This document shows, in pieces, positions 36,504 to 44,606 of a DNA stretch of 64,000 nucleotides (position 1 is its first letter; each line of letters begins with the position of its first letter). Origin of the DNA: an uncultured Lachnospiraceae bacterium (GTDB lineage: Bacteria > Bacillota > Clostridia > Lachnospirales > Lachnospiraceae). The notes under the pieces were generated by a model. That model searched no databases and was not told where the DNA came from. It was given only the letters and a program-made list of their open reading frames with translations. A program made the translations under genes and the position numbers. The stretch covers positions 1 through 64,000 of the forward strand of contig CAMKQH010000017.1 in the NCBI GenBank assembly GCA_946414885.1. Direction: 5' to 3'.

Positions 36504-37988
36504 TTACGCCCAAGGATTCTCGGTGATGTAAGGAACGGACTTCGGCTGGTTATAGTTCAGATCCTCTACGGGAACGCCGATGAACTTGAATACTTCATAC
36601 AGAGCCTTTCCGAAGTGACCGAATGCCACTGCGCCGTGATGAGGGAAGTTCTTTTCGATCAGCACGTGACGATAGAATCTGCCCATCTCAGGAATAGCGA
36701 ATACGCCGATGGAACCGAAGGACTGGGTGCGAACGTCCAGAACCTCGCCCTGTGCGATGTAGCTGCGGAGCTTGCAATCAGCGGTGGACTGCAGACGGAA
36801 GAAGGTGATCTTTCCGGGAGCGATGTCTCCCTCGAGGGTTCCGTTGGTAACCTCGATGGGAAGTGCTCTTGCCATGATCTTCTGATACTTCATCTCGCAG
36901 AATGCCAGCTTCTTGGAGCAGGTATTGCCACAGTGGAAGCCCATGAAGGTATCCTTGTGGGTGTAAGGGAACTTGCCCTCGATGGACTGCTTGTACATGT
37001 CAGCAGGTACGGAGTTGTTGATGTCAAGGAGGGTAACTGCATCAGCACTTACGCAGGTACCGATGAACTCGGACAGACATCCGTAAATGTCAACCTCACA
37101 GGATACGGGGATGCCCATACCGGTAAGACGGCTGTTTACGTAGCAGGGAACGAAACCAAACTGGGTCTGGAATGCAGGCCAGCACTTGCCGGCGATGGCA
37201 ACGTACTTTCTGTAGCCTCTGTGTGCCTCTACCCAGTCAAGAAGAGTCAGTTCATACTGAGCAAGCTTCTCAAGAACCTCAGGCTTCTTGTTGCCTGCGC
37301 CAAGCTCAGCTGCCATCTCAGCAACCTTTGCAGGGATTCTTGCGTCGCCGGCATGCTTGTTGAAGGACTCGAACAGATCCAGCTCGGAGTTCTCTTCGAT
37401 TTCAACGCCCAGATTGTAAAGCTGCTTAATGGGAGCGTTACAAGCAAGGAAGTTAAGGGGTCTGGGACCGAAGGAAATGATCTTCAGATCGGAAAGTCCG
37501 ATGATCGCGCGAGCGATGGGAACGAACTCATTGATCATGTCAGCGCACTCCTCAGCGGTGCCAACGGGATACTCAGGGATGTATGCCTTAACGTTGCGAA
37601 GCTTTAAGTTGTAGCTTGCATTCAGCATGCCACAGTATGCGTCGCCACGGCCGTCCTGCAGGTCTGCCTGGCTCTCCTCTGCAGCTGCAACGAAGATGGA
37701 AGGACCATCAAAGTGCTTAGCAAGAAGAGTCTCAGAGATTTCAGGGCCAAAGTTTCCAAGATATACGCAAAGTGCGTTACATCCGGCTTTCTTAATGTCT
37801 TCAAGAGCCTGAACCATATGGATCTCACTCTCTACGATACAGATGGGGCACTCATAAATGTCAGCTGCGCCGTACTTCTTGGTATACGCATCGATCAGGG
37901 CCTTTCTTCTGTTAACGGACAGGCTCTCAGGGAAGCAGTCACGGCTAACAGCAACAATACCAATTTTTACCTGGGGTAAATTGTTCAT
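36504..37988 (-). CDS. L-fucose/L-arabinose isomerase superfamily protein
   Basis: 494 residues. The N-terminus (VKIGIVAVSRDCFPESLSVNRR), the ...YLGNFGPEISETLLAKHF stretch and the C-terminal HHGAVAFGHFGKALYEVF fit the FucI/AraA-type aldose isomerase superfamily. It is shorter than classical FucI (about 590). The next genes, DUF4867 and a xylulokinase-like kinase, point to a pentose-to-pentulose step ahead of phosphorylation. The true substrate (L-arabinose, D-arabinose, L-fucose or other) cannot be decided here. GGAGG precedes the ATG. Last gene of a three-gene operon. Confidence 0.8.
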   Translation of the reverse strand: MNNLPQVKIGIVAVSRDCFPESLSVNRRKALIDAYTKKYGAADIYECPICIVESEIHMVQALEDIKKAGCNALCVYLGNFGPEISETLLAKHFDGPSIFVAAAEESQADLQDGRGDAYCGMLNASYNLKLRNVKAYIPEYPVGTAEECADMINEFVPIARAIIGLSDLKIISFGPRPLNFLACNAPIKQLYNLGVEIEENSELDLFESFNKHAGDARIPAKVAEMAAELGAGNKKPEVLEKLAQYELTLLDWVEAHRGYRKYVAIAGKCWPAFQTQFGFVPCYVNSRLTGMGIPVSCEVDIYGCLSEFIGTCVSADAVTLLDINNSVPADMYKQSIEGKFPYTHKDTFMGFHCGNTCSKKLAFCEMKYQKIMARALPIEVTNGTLEGDIAPGKITFFRLQSTADCKLRSYIAQGEVLDVRTQSFGSIGVFAIPEMGRFYRHVLIEKNFPHHGAVAFGHFGKALYEVFKFIGVPVEDLNYNQPKSVPYITENPWA

Positions 37989-38153
37989 GTGGTAGTTCCT
38001 CCTTCAATTCACGTGTTTTGTTTTCGTGTGTTTTTGTTTATTTGTAACCCCGCGTCAAGTATTCTCGCAGCTTGCGCAGGGATACGATCATTTTATCTGC
38101 AGCGTCCGCTCACTCGGACCGTCCGCCTCCGAAATGCCCTTGGGCATCCGGCA

Positions 38154-38792
38154 TTACAGGGTGCAGTTCTCGCCCTTAAGGCCGATGAAGCTGCCAGCGT
38201 CAAGACCGCCCTCGGCATGGCCGATGAGCCACTTGTTCACTGCGGTGATCAGAGCATCCTCGCTGGGTGCAGTTCCGTCAGCATTTACCTTTGCGTGTGC
38301 GGTCTTCAAAGGATAGTTGGTTCCCTTCGGAAGAACGATCGCCACCTGGAAGCCGGCGCCGTCCACGCCGCAAGGCGCATAGTGAAGCGTCGTAGCGAAC
38401 ACTTCCACTGCAGTGCCTGCAGGTACAAAGAATGCCTTTACGTTGGAAGTGTCATAGGTGAAATCCGGAGCAACGTCAGCGAGCAGGCCGAGCATCAGGA
38501 TCGCATCGGTGGCAGCTACGTTGATCTCGGAATCACGGTGATACTCCAGAGCGTTCAGCTTGTTGTTATGGCCGTTGCAGTAACCGATCTGGATGGGCAT
38601 TTCGCCATAGGTGGTCTCGGTCAGCGCCTTCATCACGGGAGTTGCCTCCAGGGAAGCCACGCTGGGCTCATAAACCACGCCATCGGGAAGCTCGGTCTTC
38701 TTCAAAGCCTCTACCAGGGGAGCAAAGTCCACGTTGGTAACGACTCTGCCATACTTACGGAATTCAGCGTCATTTACGGACAAAATTTTCAT
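38154..38792 (-). CDS. DUF4867 family protein
   Basis: 212 residues. MKILSVNDAEFRKYGRVV and the later ALEYHRDSEINVAATDAILML, FFVPAGTAVEVFATTLHYAP give a cupin-like profile that fits DUF4867. The His/Glu residues in LEYHRDSEINV and TTLHYAPC may bind metal. It lies between the kinase and isomerase genes, so probably acts in the same sugar pathway, for example as an epimerase, mutarotase or lyase. This role is inferred only. Gap to the isomerase gene is 165 bp and contains hairpins. Confidence 0.7.
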   Translation of the reverse strand: MKILSVNDAEFRKYGRVVTNVDFAPLVEALKKTELPDGVVYEPSVASLEATPVMKALTETTYGEMPIQIGYCNGHNNKLNALEYHRDSEINVAATDAILMLGLLADVAPDFTYDTSNVKAFFVPAGTAVEVFATTLHYAPCGVDGAGFQVAIVLPKGTNYPLKTAHAKVNADGTAPSEDALITAVNKWLIGHAEGGLDAGSFIGLKGENCTL

Positions 38793-38893
38793 GACTTGAG
38801 TAACCCTCCTTTTAGGTTAGTTTTATATTTGCATCCACGGATTGCTCCGTTGCGATGCAACTCTCGCAATCCTGCAAACATTCGGCATCCGCT

Positions 38894-38989
38894 GAAATGC
38901 TTGTTTGCAAGCATTTCGCTACTGCCTCATGTTTGGACGGGTCCCAAGGTCAAAATCTCGTTCGTGCAAGCACGTCTCGATTTTGGACC
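38894..38989 (-). other. Strong hairpins between xylB and the DUF4867 gene
   Basis: GAAATGCTTG-TTTG-CAAGCATTTC (38894-38917) is a perfect 10-bp stem. A second hairpin, GGTCAAAATC...GATTTTGGACC with an inner CGTGC/GCACG stem, spans 38948-38989. No T-run follows. They may stabilise or process the polycistronic mRNA. Confidence 0.55.
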
Positions 38990-39006
38990 TTTGTCCCCTA
39001 GATGCA

Positions 39007-40479
39007 TCACTTCGTAATGATGTCAAAAACGGGCTTGCAGGCAGGATAGATCTCCTTGAACTGCTGATATCTCTCCTCATACTTTGCAACCAAAGCGGGA
39101 TCGGGCTCAACGGTGTCAACGATCTTCACAACCTTTGCAGCGATCTCTTCCACGGAAGCGTACTCGCCGTTAGCCACTGCAGCCAGCATTGCGCCGCCCA
39201 TTGCAGGACCTTCCTCGGACTCGATCACGTCAACCTTCAGGTTCAGGATGTTGGCGATCATCTTCTTCCACAGGGGGCTCTTAGCGCCGCCGCCGCAGAT
39301 CTTGGTTCTCTCAAGGTTGATGCCAAGGGACTTTGCAACTTCCAGGGAATCACGGAGTGCAAATCCTACGCCTTCAAGCACTGCCTGCGTCATGTCTGCG
39401 CGGGTGGTGTCCATCGTCATGCCGATGAAGGTTGCCCTTGCGTTCGGGTTATTGTGAGGAGAACGCTCGCCCATAAGGTAAGGCAGGAAGTAAACGTGGT
39501 TCTCGCCAAGCTTCTCGATTGCCTTCTGCTCTGCTGCGTAATCCTTGGTCCCAATGATCTCATCCATCCACCACTTGTTGCAGGAAGCGGCGCTGAGCAT
39601 GCAACCCATCAGGTGATACTTGCCGTCCGCGTGAGCGAAGGAATGGAGCGCGTTGAACTTGTCCACGCCAAAATTCTTGGAAGAGATAAAGATGGTGCCG
39701 CTGGTTCCGAGGGAAATGTTGCACATGTTGTCTCCAACGGTGCCGGTTCCCACAGCAGCTGCCGCATTGTCGCCTGCGCCTGCAGCAACGATGCAGGTAG
39801 CAGGAATGCCCAGCTCTGCAGCGATCTCAGGAAGCACGGTGCCAACCTTCTCATAACTCTCATAACACTTTGCAAGCTGGCTCTCCTTGATGCCACAGAT
39901 ATCGCACATCTCCTTGGACCACTTGCGGTTCTTTACGTCGAATACCAGCATTCCGGATGCGTCGGAAACGTCCGTGCAGTGCACGCCGGTCAGCTTGTAA
40001 GCGATGTAATCCTTGGGAAGCATGATCTTTTCGATCTTTGCGAAATTCTCAGGCTCCTTATTCTTTACCCAAAGGATCTTGGGTGCGGTAAAACCGGTAA
40101 AGGAAATGTTCGCGGTGTACTCGCTGAGCTTGTCCTTACCGATCACATTGTTCAGATAATCACACTCTTCGAAAGTTCTTCCGTCATTCCAAAGAATCGC
40201 GGGACGGATCACGTTGTCATCCTTGTCCAGAATTACAAGTCCGTGCATCTGGCCGCCAAAGCTGATGCCGGCTACCTGGGACTTGTCCGCGTCCTTAATC
40301 AGCTCCTTGATGCCGATCTTTGTTTGCTCCCACCAATCCTCGGGTTTCTGCTCAGACCAACCTGGATGAGGGAAGTACAGGGGATACTCCTTTGATACGA
40401 TGTTTTGGATCTTGCCGTCGCTGTCCATCAGCAGAAGTTTTACGGCAGAGGTACCCAAATCCACTCCAATATATAGCAT
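39007..40479 (-). CDS. xylB: Xylulokinase-like FGGY sugar kinase
   Basis: 490 residues from ATG 40479, with AAGGAGG upstream; the track start lies 38 codons too far. The N-terminal phosphate motif YIGVDLGTSAVKLLLMD and GISFGGQMHGLVILD are typical of xylulokinase. The C-terminal ATP motif is KICGGGAKSPLWKKMIANIL. It would phosphorylate the pentulose made by the isomerase. First gene of the operon, with a promoter at about 40.6 kb. Confidence 0.92.
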   Translation of the reverse strand: MLYIGVDLGTSAVKLLLMDSDGKIQNIVSKEYPLYFPHPGWSEQKPEDWWEQTKIGIKELIKDADKSQVAGISFGGQMHGLVILDKDDNVIRPAILWNDGRTFEECDYLNNVIGKDKLSEYTANISFTGFTAPKILWVKNKEPENFAKIEKIMLPKDYIAYKLTGVHCTDVSDASGMLVFDVKNRKWSKEMCDICGIKESQLAKCYESYEKVGTVLPEIAAELGIPATCIVAAGAGDNAAAAVGTGTVGDNMCNISLGTSGTIFISSKNFGVDKFNALHSFAHADGKYHLMGCMLSAASCNKWWMDEIIGTKDYAAEQKAIEKLGENHVYFLPYLMGERSPHNNPNARATFIGMTMDTTRADMTQAVLEGVGFALRDSLEVAKSLGINLERTKICGGGAKSPLWKKMIANILNLKVDVIESEEGPAMGGAMLAAVANGEYASVEEIAAKVVKIVDTVEPDPALVAKYEERYQQFKEIYPACKPVFDIITK

Positions 40480-40522
40480 GCCTTCCTCCTTCTTTCCGTC
40501 TTCTCGGCACTCCCGGCTCATC

Positions 40523-40627
40523 AAACGATTTACGACTGATCTCCTATCCGTTCTTTTTTTCGGGAAACTGCGCAAAGACAGAATTGTAATCATTAAATAT
40601 TATAGATTTTCTTAGCGGAAAACACAA
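40523..40627 (-). promoter_or_regulatory. Promoter of the xylB operon with an AAACGATTTA site
   Basis: Minus strand -35 TTGTGT (40622-40627), 17-bp spacer, -10 TATAAT (40599-40604). The leader contains AAACGATTTA (plus reading, 40523-40532), the same core found twice at the GH51 promoter. Confidence 0.5.
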
Positions 40628-40646
40628 GCGTTTTTTTCGAAAAGAC

Positions 40647-40729
40647 TTATCCACTTTTTTTGTGGATAACGCGTCATTTTCTGTGGATTATTCCACGTGC
40701 TCCTTTTGGAAGAAACAGAGTTATCCACA
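40647..40729. other. Cluster of four DnaA boxes
   Basis: TTATCCACT (40647), TGTGGATAA (40661), TGTGGATTA (40682) and TTATCCACA (40721) lie within 83 bp in both orientations. Two are exact matches to the consensus TTATCCACA and two differ by one base. No dnaA or dnaN gene is nearby. The cluster lies between two divergent promoters in a 438-bp gene-free stretch (40480-40917). Confidence 0.75.
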
Positions 40730-40754
40730 ATTCAAAAAAGTTTTCCCGACACAC

Positions 40755-40783
40755 TTGTCATACGCAAGATGTTGTATTATAAT
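40755..40783 (+). promoter_or_regulatory. Promoter of the tocopherol-cyclase-like gene
   Basis: TTGTCA, 17-bp spacer, TATAAT, followed by a leader of about 134 nt without recognised structure. Confidence 0.75.
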
Positions 40784-40917
40784 AGTGTGGGTTACAACTA
40801 AATCTAGTTTTTCTTCGGTCTATTCTCACAAGGAACGCCCTCTAAAACAACACTCGAGTTGAATTACCCGTCATTTTTTACGTAATAAGCTGTCATAAAT
40901 TAACCGGGAGAAAGCAA

Positions 40918-42039
40918 ATGAATCGTTCCGATCAAAGCAGAAATGCATACATGCTCTGCGGTTCCCTTGCAAAGAAGGGGTACCTGCGCTGGTGGCACTC
41001 CTTCTCTGGAATCAGTGCCGTCACGGGGATCCGTCGCTTTTTCTTCGTTGAATATCTGATCTTGAATCCCGTTCCGGGCAAACAAAAAAAAGACAGATCT
41101 GCCATTCCCTCCTACGTAAAGGTTTCTGCGGGAATCTTTCCGGACGCGGACTCGCCCGGACTTCAGCTTGCCTCTTATCACCCGATCACGGCGGCTAAAT
41201 ATGCAAAGAAACCCTTATATTTTCAGGTTGGTGACAATGTTTTGCGCGAGAACCGCATCGTCGGCCGGATCGAGGAGGCTCCCGCCCCCAAAAATCTCAG
41301 CGAACCGGATCCTGAGGAACAGATCATGGAATGGGATCTGGAGATCCATAAGACCATCGCCTGCCATACCGGGTTCCTCGCCTCGCCTTTCTTAAGCGCG
41401 CTCAATGCCTTGGACAGCTTCTGGCACGGGGAGGGCATCAAAACCCACTATCGCGGCAACGTTGTCGTAAACGGTGAAACCTTTGAGATCTCCCCCGATG
41501 ATTGCAGCGGCTATGCCGACAAGCACTGGGGACGAAGCTATAACAAACCTTGGCTTCAGCTTGCCTCCTGCAATCTCATAAGCGAACGCACCGGGAAGCC
41601 CTTAAAGCACTCCGCTCTTGCCATAGACGGCTGTTGCCCGAGATTCCTCTTCTTCCGTTTTAAGCCCAAAATGCTTTTGCAGCTGACCTACACCGGAGAG
41701 GATTTCTGTTATTCCTTTGCCAGGATCCTGCAGCGCCCCCGCCTGAAATGGGGAACAAAGGAGACAAAGGATGCCGTCACCTGGCACGTAAAGGCCGGGA
41801 ACCGCAGCTCGCTGGTTACGCTGACCCTCCAGTCTCCCAAGCAAAAAATGATGGCGCTGTCATACGACGAACCCGATCCGGCCCTATCCTCGCCGCGCCT
41901 GAAAGCGGGCTGTGAAGGATACGGCACGCTGGATCTTTACCGCATCACGCCAAGCGGAAAGGTATGGCTCGACACGCTGACCATCCAAAATGCCCTGTGT
42001 GAATTTGAAAAACCAGTCAAAAAGGCCTCCGCTCATTGA
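40918..42039 (+). CDS. Tocopherol-cyclase-like family protein
   Basis: 373 residues. The central GYADKHWGRSYNKPWLQLASC resembles the conserved DKNWG...W.Q.N stretch of the tocopherol cyclase-like family, whose bacterial members are of unknown role (no tocopherol is expected in an anaerobe). N-terminal FSGISAVTGIRRFFFVEYLILNP looks like a beta-strand start typical of lipocalin-like folds. GGGAGAAAG precedes the ATG. Monocistronic. Confidence 0.7.
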   Translation: MNRSDQSRNAYMLCGSLAKKGYLRWWHSFSGISAVTGIRRFFFVEYLILNPVPGKQKKDRSAIPSYVKVSAGIFPDADSPGLQLASYHPITAAKYAKKPLYFQVGDNVLRENRIVGRIEEAPAPKNLSEPDPEEQIMEWDLEIHKTIACHTGFLASPFLSALNALDSFWHGEGIKTHYRGNVVVNGETFEISPDDCSGYADKHWGRSYNKPWLQLASCNLISERTGKPLKHSALAIDGCCPRFLFFRFKPKMLLQLTYTGEDFCYSFARILQRPRLKWGTKETKDAVTWHVKAGNRSSLVTLTLQSPKQKMMALSYDEPDPALSSPRLKAGCEGYGTLDLYRITPSGKVWLDTLTIQNALCEFEKPVKKASAH

Positions 42040-42056
42040 CGAGCGAAGGCTTTTTC
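42025..42056 (+). terminator. Terminator overlapping the end of the preceding gene
   Basis: GCCTCCGCTC-ATTGAC-GAGCGAAGGC followed by TTTTTC; the stem includes the stop codon region. Confidence 0.8.
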
Positions 42057-42085
42057 TTGTCACGAAAAGGAAATAACGTTATAAT
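42057..42085 (+). promoter_or_regulatory. Promoter of aroA
   Basis: TTGTCA, 17-bp spacer, TATAAT, 47 bp upstream of the aroA start and directly after the terminator. Confidence 0.7.
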
Positions 42086-42132
42086 AAGGGCTCAGACGAA
42101 ACGTAAGACTCAGGATTTAGGAGGAAGGAATC

Positions 42133-43488
42133 ATGGAAGGAACGTATCGCGTCCCTTGTTTGTATAATACGGCGACCCTGCCAGGCTTTTTGAAGGCCCA
42201 GGTCCCCGGTTCAAAAAGCATCACCAACAGGGCTCTTTTGCTAGCCATGCTGGCTGACGGAACCTCTACCCTGCGCGGCGCCTTGTTTTCCGACGATTCC
42301 AGACATTTTGCCGAGTGTGCCAAGTCGCTTGGATTCGAAGTGGAAACAGATGAAGCTAACGCGATGATCAAGGTGACGGGCTGCGGCGGCATCGTTCCCA
42401 AAAAAGAAGCCTCCCTCTACGTCGGAAGCGCCGGAACGGCTGCAAGATTCCTGACGGCATGGCTTGGCGTCACCCACGGAACCTATCACTTGGATGCGTC
42501 AGCCCAGATGAGACGGCGCCCCATGGCTCCGCTCCTTCGCGGAATCGAGACCCTTGGATGCGAGATCACCTGCGCTGAAACGCCGGATTGCTTTCCCTTT
42601 ACCTTGCATTCCCGCGGCTTCCAAAAGGATTTCGTCAGCGTGGACATTGAGCGCAGCAGCCAGTTTTTAAGCGCCCTGCTCATCTCCTCCTGCCTGTCAC
42701 CCTCAGATTTCACCGTGGAGGCCGTCGGCAGTCACGGCATGGCTTACGTGGACATGACAAGAAAAATGATGGCTCAGTTTGGCGTACGCTGCGATGCCGT
42801 TTCACAGGATACCCCTCAGCCATCAGATTCCGCTGACGTGACTCCGGCCAAGCGCTTTGTCACGCCTGCCGGCCAGAAATACCGCGCCCTTGACTATCAG
42901 ATCGAGCCCGACGTCTCTGGCGCAAGCTATTTTTACGCGCTTTGTCCTTTGCTAAACCTTCCCGTCCAGGTATCTCACGTGCACTTTGATTCCCTGCAGG
43001 GAGACGTACAATTTCTGCGTTTCCTGGAGCAATTGGGCTGTCACGCCGAGGACCGGCCAGAGGGCATACTGCTTACGCCCCCCAAGGACGGTTCTTACCC
43101 CGGCATCGTCGCGGACATGAGCGCCTGCTCCGACCAAGCCATCACGCTTGCCGCCCTGGCGCCCTTTGCGACCAGTCCCACCACCATTACGGGGATCGGC
43201 CACGTGCGCTTTCAGGAAAGCGATCGCCTGAGTGCCATCGAGACGGAGCTGAAGAAAATGGGGATCCGTTGCGAGACCACGGAAGCCTCCATCACGATCT
43301 GGCCGGGCTCTCCCCAGCCAAGCCTTGTAAAAACCTATGAGGATCACCGCATGGCCATGGGATTTACCCTAATCGGCCTTCGAAGCCCCGGCATCGTGAT
43401 CGATGATCCGGCTTGTTGCAACAAAACGTTTGAAAATTATTTTGAAGTCTTGGAAAAGGTACTTTGCATTTCCCCTTCCTCATGCTAA
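42133..43488 (+). CDS. aroA: 3-phosphoshikimate 1-carboxyvinyltransferase (EPSP synthase)
   Basis: 451 residues. Sixth step of the shikimate pathway. PGSKSITNRALLLAMLADG holds the substrate-binding Lys/Ser; VGSAGTAARFLTAWLG is the PEP-binding loop; the C-terminal RFQESDRLSAIETELKKMGI and YEDHRMAMGFTLIGL are diagnostic. No other aromatic pathway gene is adjacent. AGGAGG lies upstream of the start. The loop GSAGTAAR (not GNAGTAMR) indicates a class different from the E. coli type. Confidence 0.94.
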   Translation: MEGTYRVPCLYNTATLPGFLKAQVPGSKSITNRALLLAMLADGTSTLRGALFSDDSRHFAECAKSLGFEVETDEANAMIKVTGCGGIVPKKEASLYVGSAGTAARFLTAWLGVTHGTYHLDASAQMRRRPMAPLLRGIETLGCEITCAETPDCFPFTLHSRGFQKDFVSVDIERSSQFLSALLISSCLSPSDFTVEAVGSHGMAYVDMTRKMMAQFGVRCDAVSQDTPQPSDSADVTPAKRFVTPAGQKYRALDYQIEPDVSGASYFYALCPLLNLPVQVSHVHFDSLQGDVQFLRFLEQLGCHAEDRPEGILLTPPKDGSYPGIVADMSACSDQAITLAALAPFATSPTTITGIGHVRFQESDRLSAIETELKKMGIRCETTEASITIWPGSPQPSLVKTYEDHRMAMGFTLIGLRSPGIVIDDPACCNKTFENYFEVLEKVLCISPSSC

Positions 43489-43491
43489 AAT
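43464..43491 (+). promoter_or_regulatory. Putative promoter of the carbamate kinase gene
   Basis: TTGCAT, 16-bp spacer, TAAAAT inside the last codons of aroA. Confidence 0.45.
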
Positions 43492-43587
43492 GTACTTATA
43501 GTATTTGGAATCGTGATTTGAGCAATGAAAATATTTAGAATCTCCATGGGATCGATACGGAAATAAAACGTGCAGGAGGCAATTACA

Positions 43588-44523
43588 GTGAGCAAGAAAA
43601 AAGTTGTTGTTTCCCTTGGGCATGAAGCCCTTGGACATACCACCTTAGAGCAACAGGGCGCCGTAAGACAGACCGCCAAGGCGCTGGCAGACCTGGTGGA
43701 GGCTGATTACCAGCTTACCATCACGCATTCAAACGGACCGCAGGTAAGCATGATCCACAAGGCCATGACGGAGCTGCGCCGCGTTTATACCGATTACACC
43801 CCCGCACCCATGTGCGTTTGTTCCGCCATGAGTCAGGGCTACGTGGGTTATGACATTCAGAACAGCCTGCGTTCCGAGCTTCTTTCCCGCGGCATTTCCA
43901 AACCCGTGAGCACCATTCTGACCCAGGTGACCGTGGATCCTTATGATGATGCATTCTACGCGCCGACGAAGGTGATCGGCCGCTTCATGTCCCAGGAGGA
44001 TGCCGAGACGGAGCTGAAAAAGGGAAATTACGTGAAAGAATATCCGGGCAAAGGTTTCCGCCGCGTAGTGGCCGCACCTAAGCCCATTGACATTGTGGAA
44101 TTAGAGACCATCCGCACCTTGACGGATGCTGATCAGATCGTCATCGCCTGCGGAGGCGGCGGCATTCCCGTCATCGAGCAGAAGCACATTCTCAAGGGCG
44201 CTTCCGCCGTGATCGAGAAGGATGCCATTGCGGGAAAGCTTGCAGCAGACCTTCGCTCCGACGAGCTCATCATCATGACCGACGTTGATTGCGTTTACAA
44301 GAATTATGGCAAGGAAAACCAGTCGCCCATCTCTTCCATGACCGTGGCTGAGGCGAAGGCGTACGCAGAAGAAGGACAATTTGAGGCAGGCACCATGCTT
44401 CCCAAGATTGAAGCCGCCATTACGTATCTTGAAAAGGTTCCCGGAGGCAAAGTCCTGATCACCAACCAGGCAAGCATTGATGATGCCATCAAGGGAAAGG
44501 CCGGCACCGTGATCACGGCGTAA
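43588..44523 (+). CDS. arcC: Carbamate kinase
   Basis: 311 residues. Makes ATP from carbamoyl phosphate, or carbamoyl phosphate from ATP and carbamate. THSNGPQV, IACGGGGIPVIE, EKDAIAGKLAADL and LIIMTDVD are family signatures. The GTG at 43588 is chosen because CAGGAGG lies 8 bp upstream; the track uses an earlier GTG. No arginine deiminase or ornithine carbamoyltransferase gene is nearby, so the pathway (arginine, agmatine, purine/allantoin or other) is not shown. Confidence 0.93.
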   Translation: MSKKKVVVSLGHEALGHTTLEQQGAVRQTAKALADLVEADYQLTITHSNGPQVSMIHKAMTELRRVYTDYTPAPMCVCSAMSQGYVGYDIQNSLRSELLSRGISKPVSTILTQVTVDPYDDAFYAPTKVIGRFMSQEDAETELKKGNYVKEYPGKGFRRVVAAPKPIDIVELETIRTLTDADQIVIACGGGGIPVIEQKHILKGASAVIEKDAIAGKLAADLRSDELIIMTDVDCVYKNYGKENQSPISSMTVAEAKAYAEEGQFEAGTMLPKIEAAITYLEKVPGGKVLITNQASIDDAIKGKAGTVITA

Positions 44524-44536
44524 CGTAAAGCATAAC

Positions 44537-44567
44537 AAAAAAGGAGTGCAACGCACTCCTTTTTTTA
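44537..44567. terminator. Bidirectional terminator between arcC and the NlpC gene
   Basis: GGAGTGC-AAC-GCACTCC flanked by A-run and T-run; serves the converging transcripts. Confidence 0.9.
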
Positions 44568-44606
44568 TTGCTAAACACGTCCTCATGATCGATTTAACGT
44601 CATAAT

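Noticed and set aside
40647-40729. Chromosomal origin oriC
   Set aside because: Boxes are present, but there is no dnaA, dnaN, rpmH or gyrase gene nearby and no AT-rich 13-mer array was identified; kept only as a DnaA box cluster.
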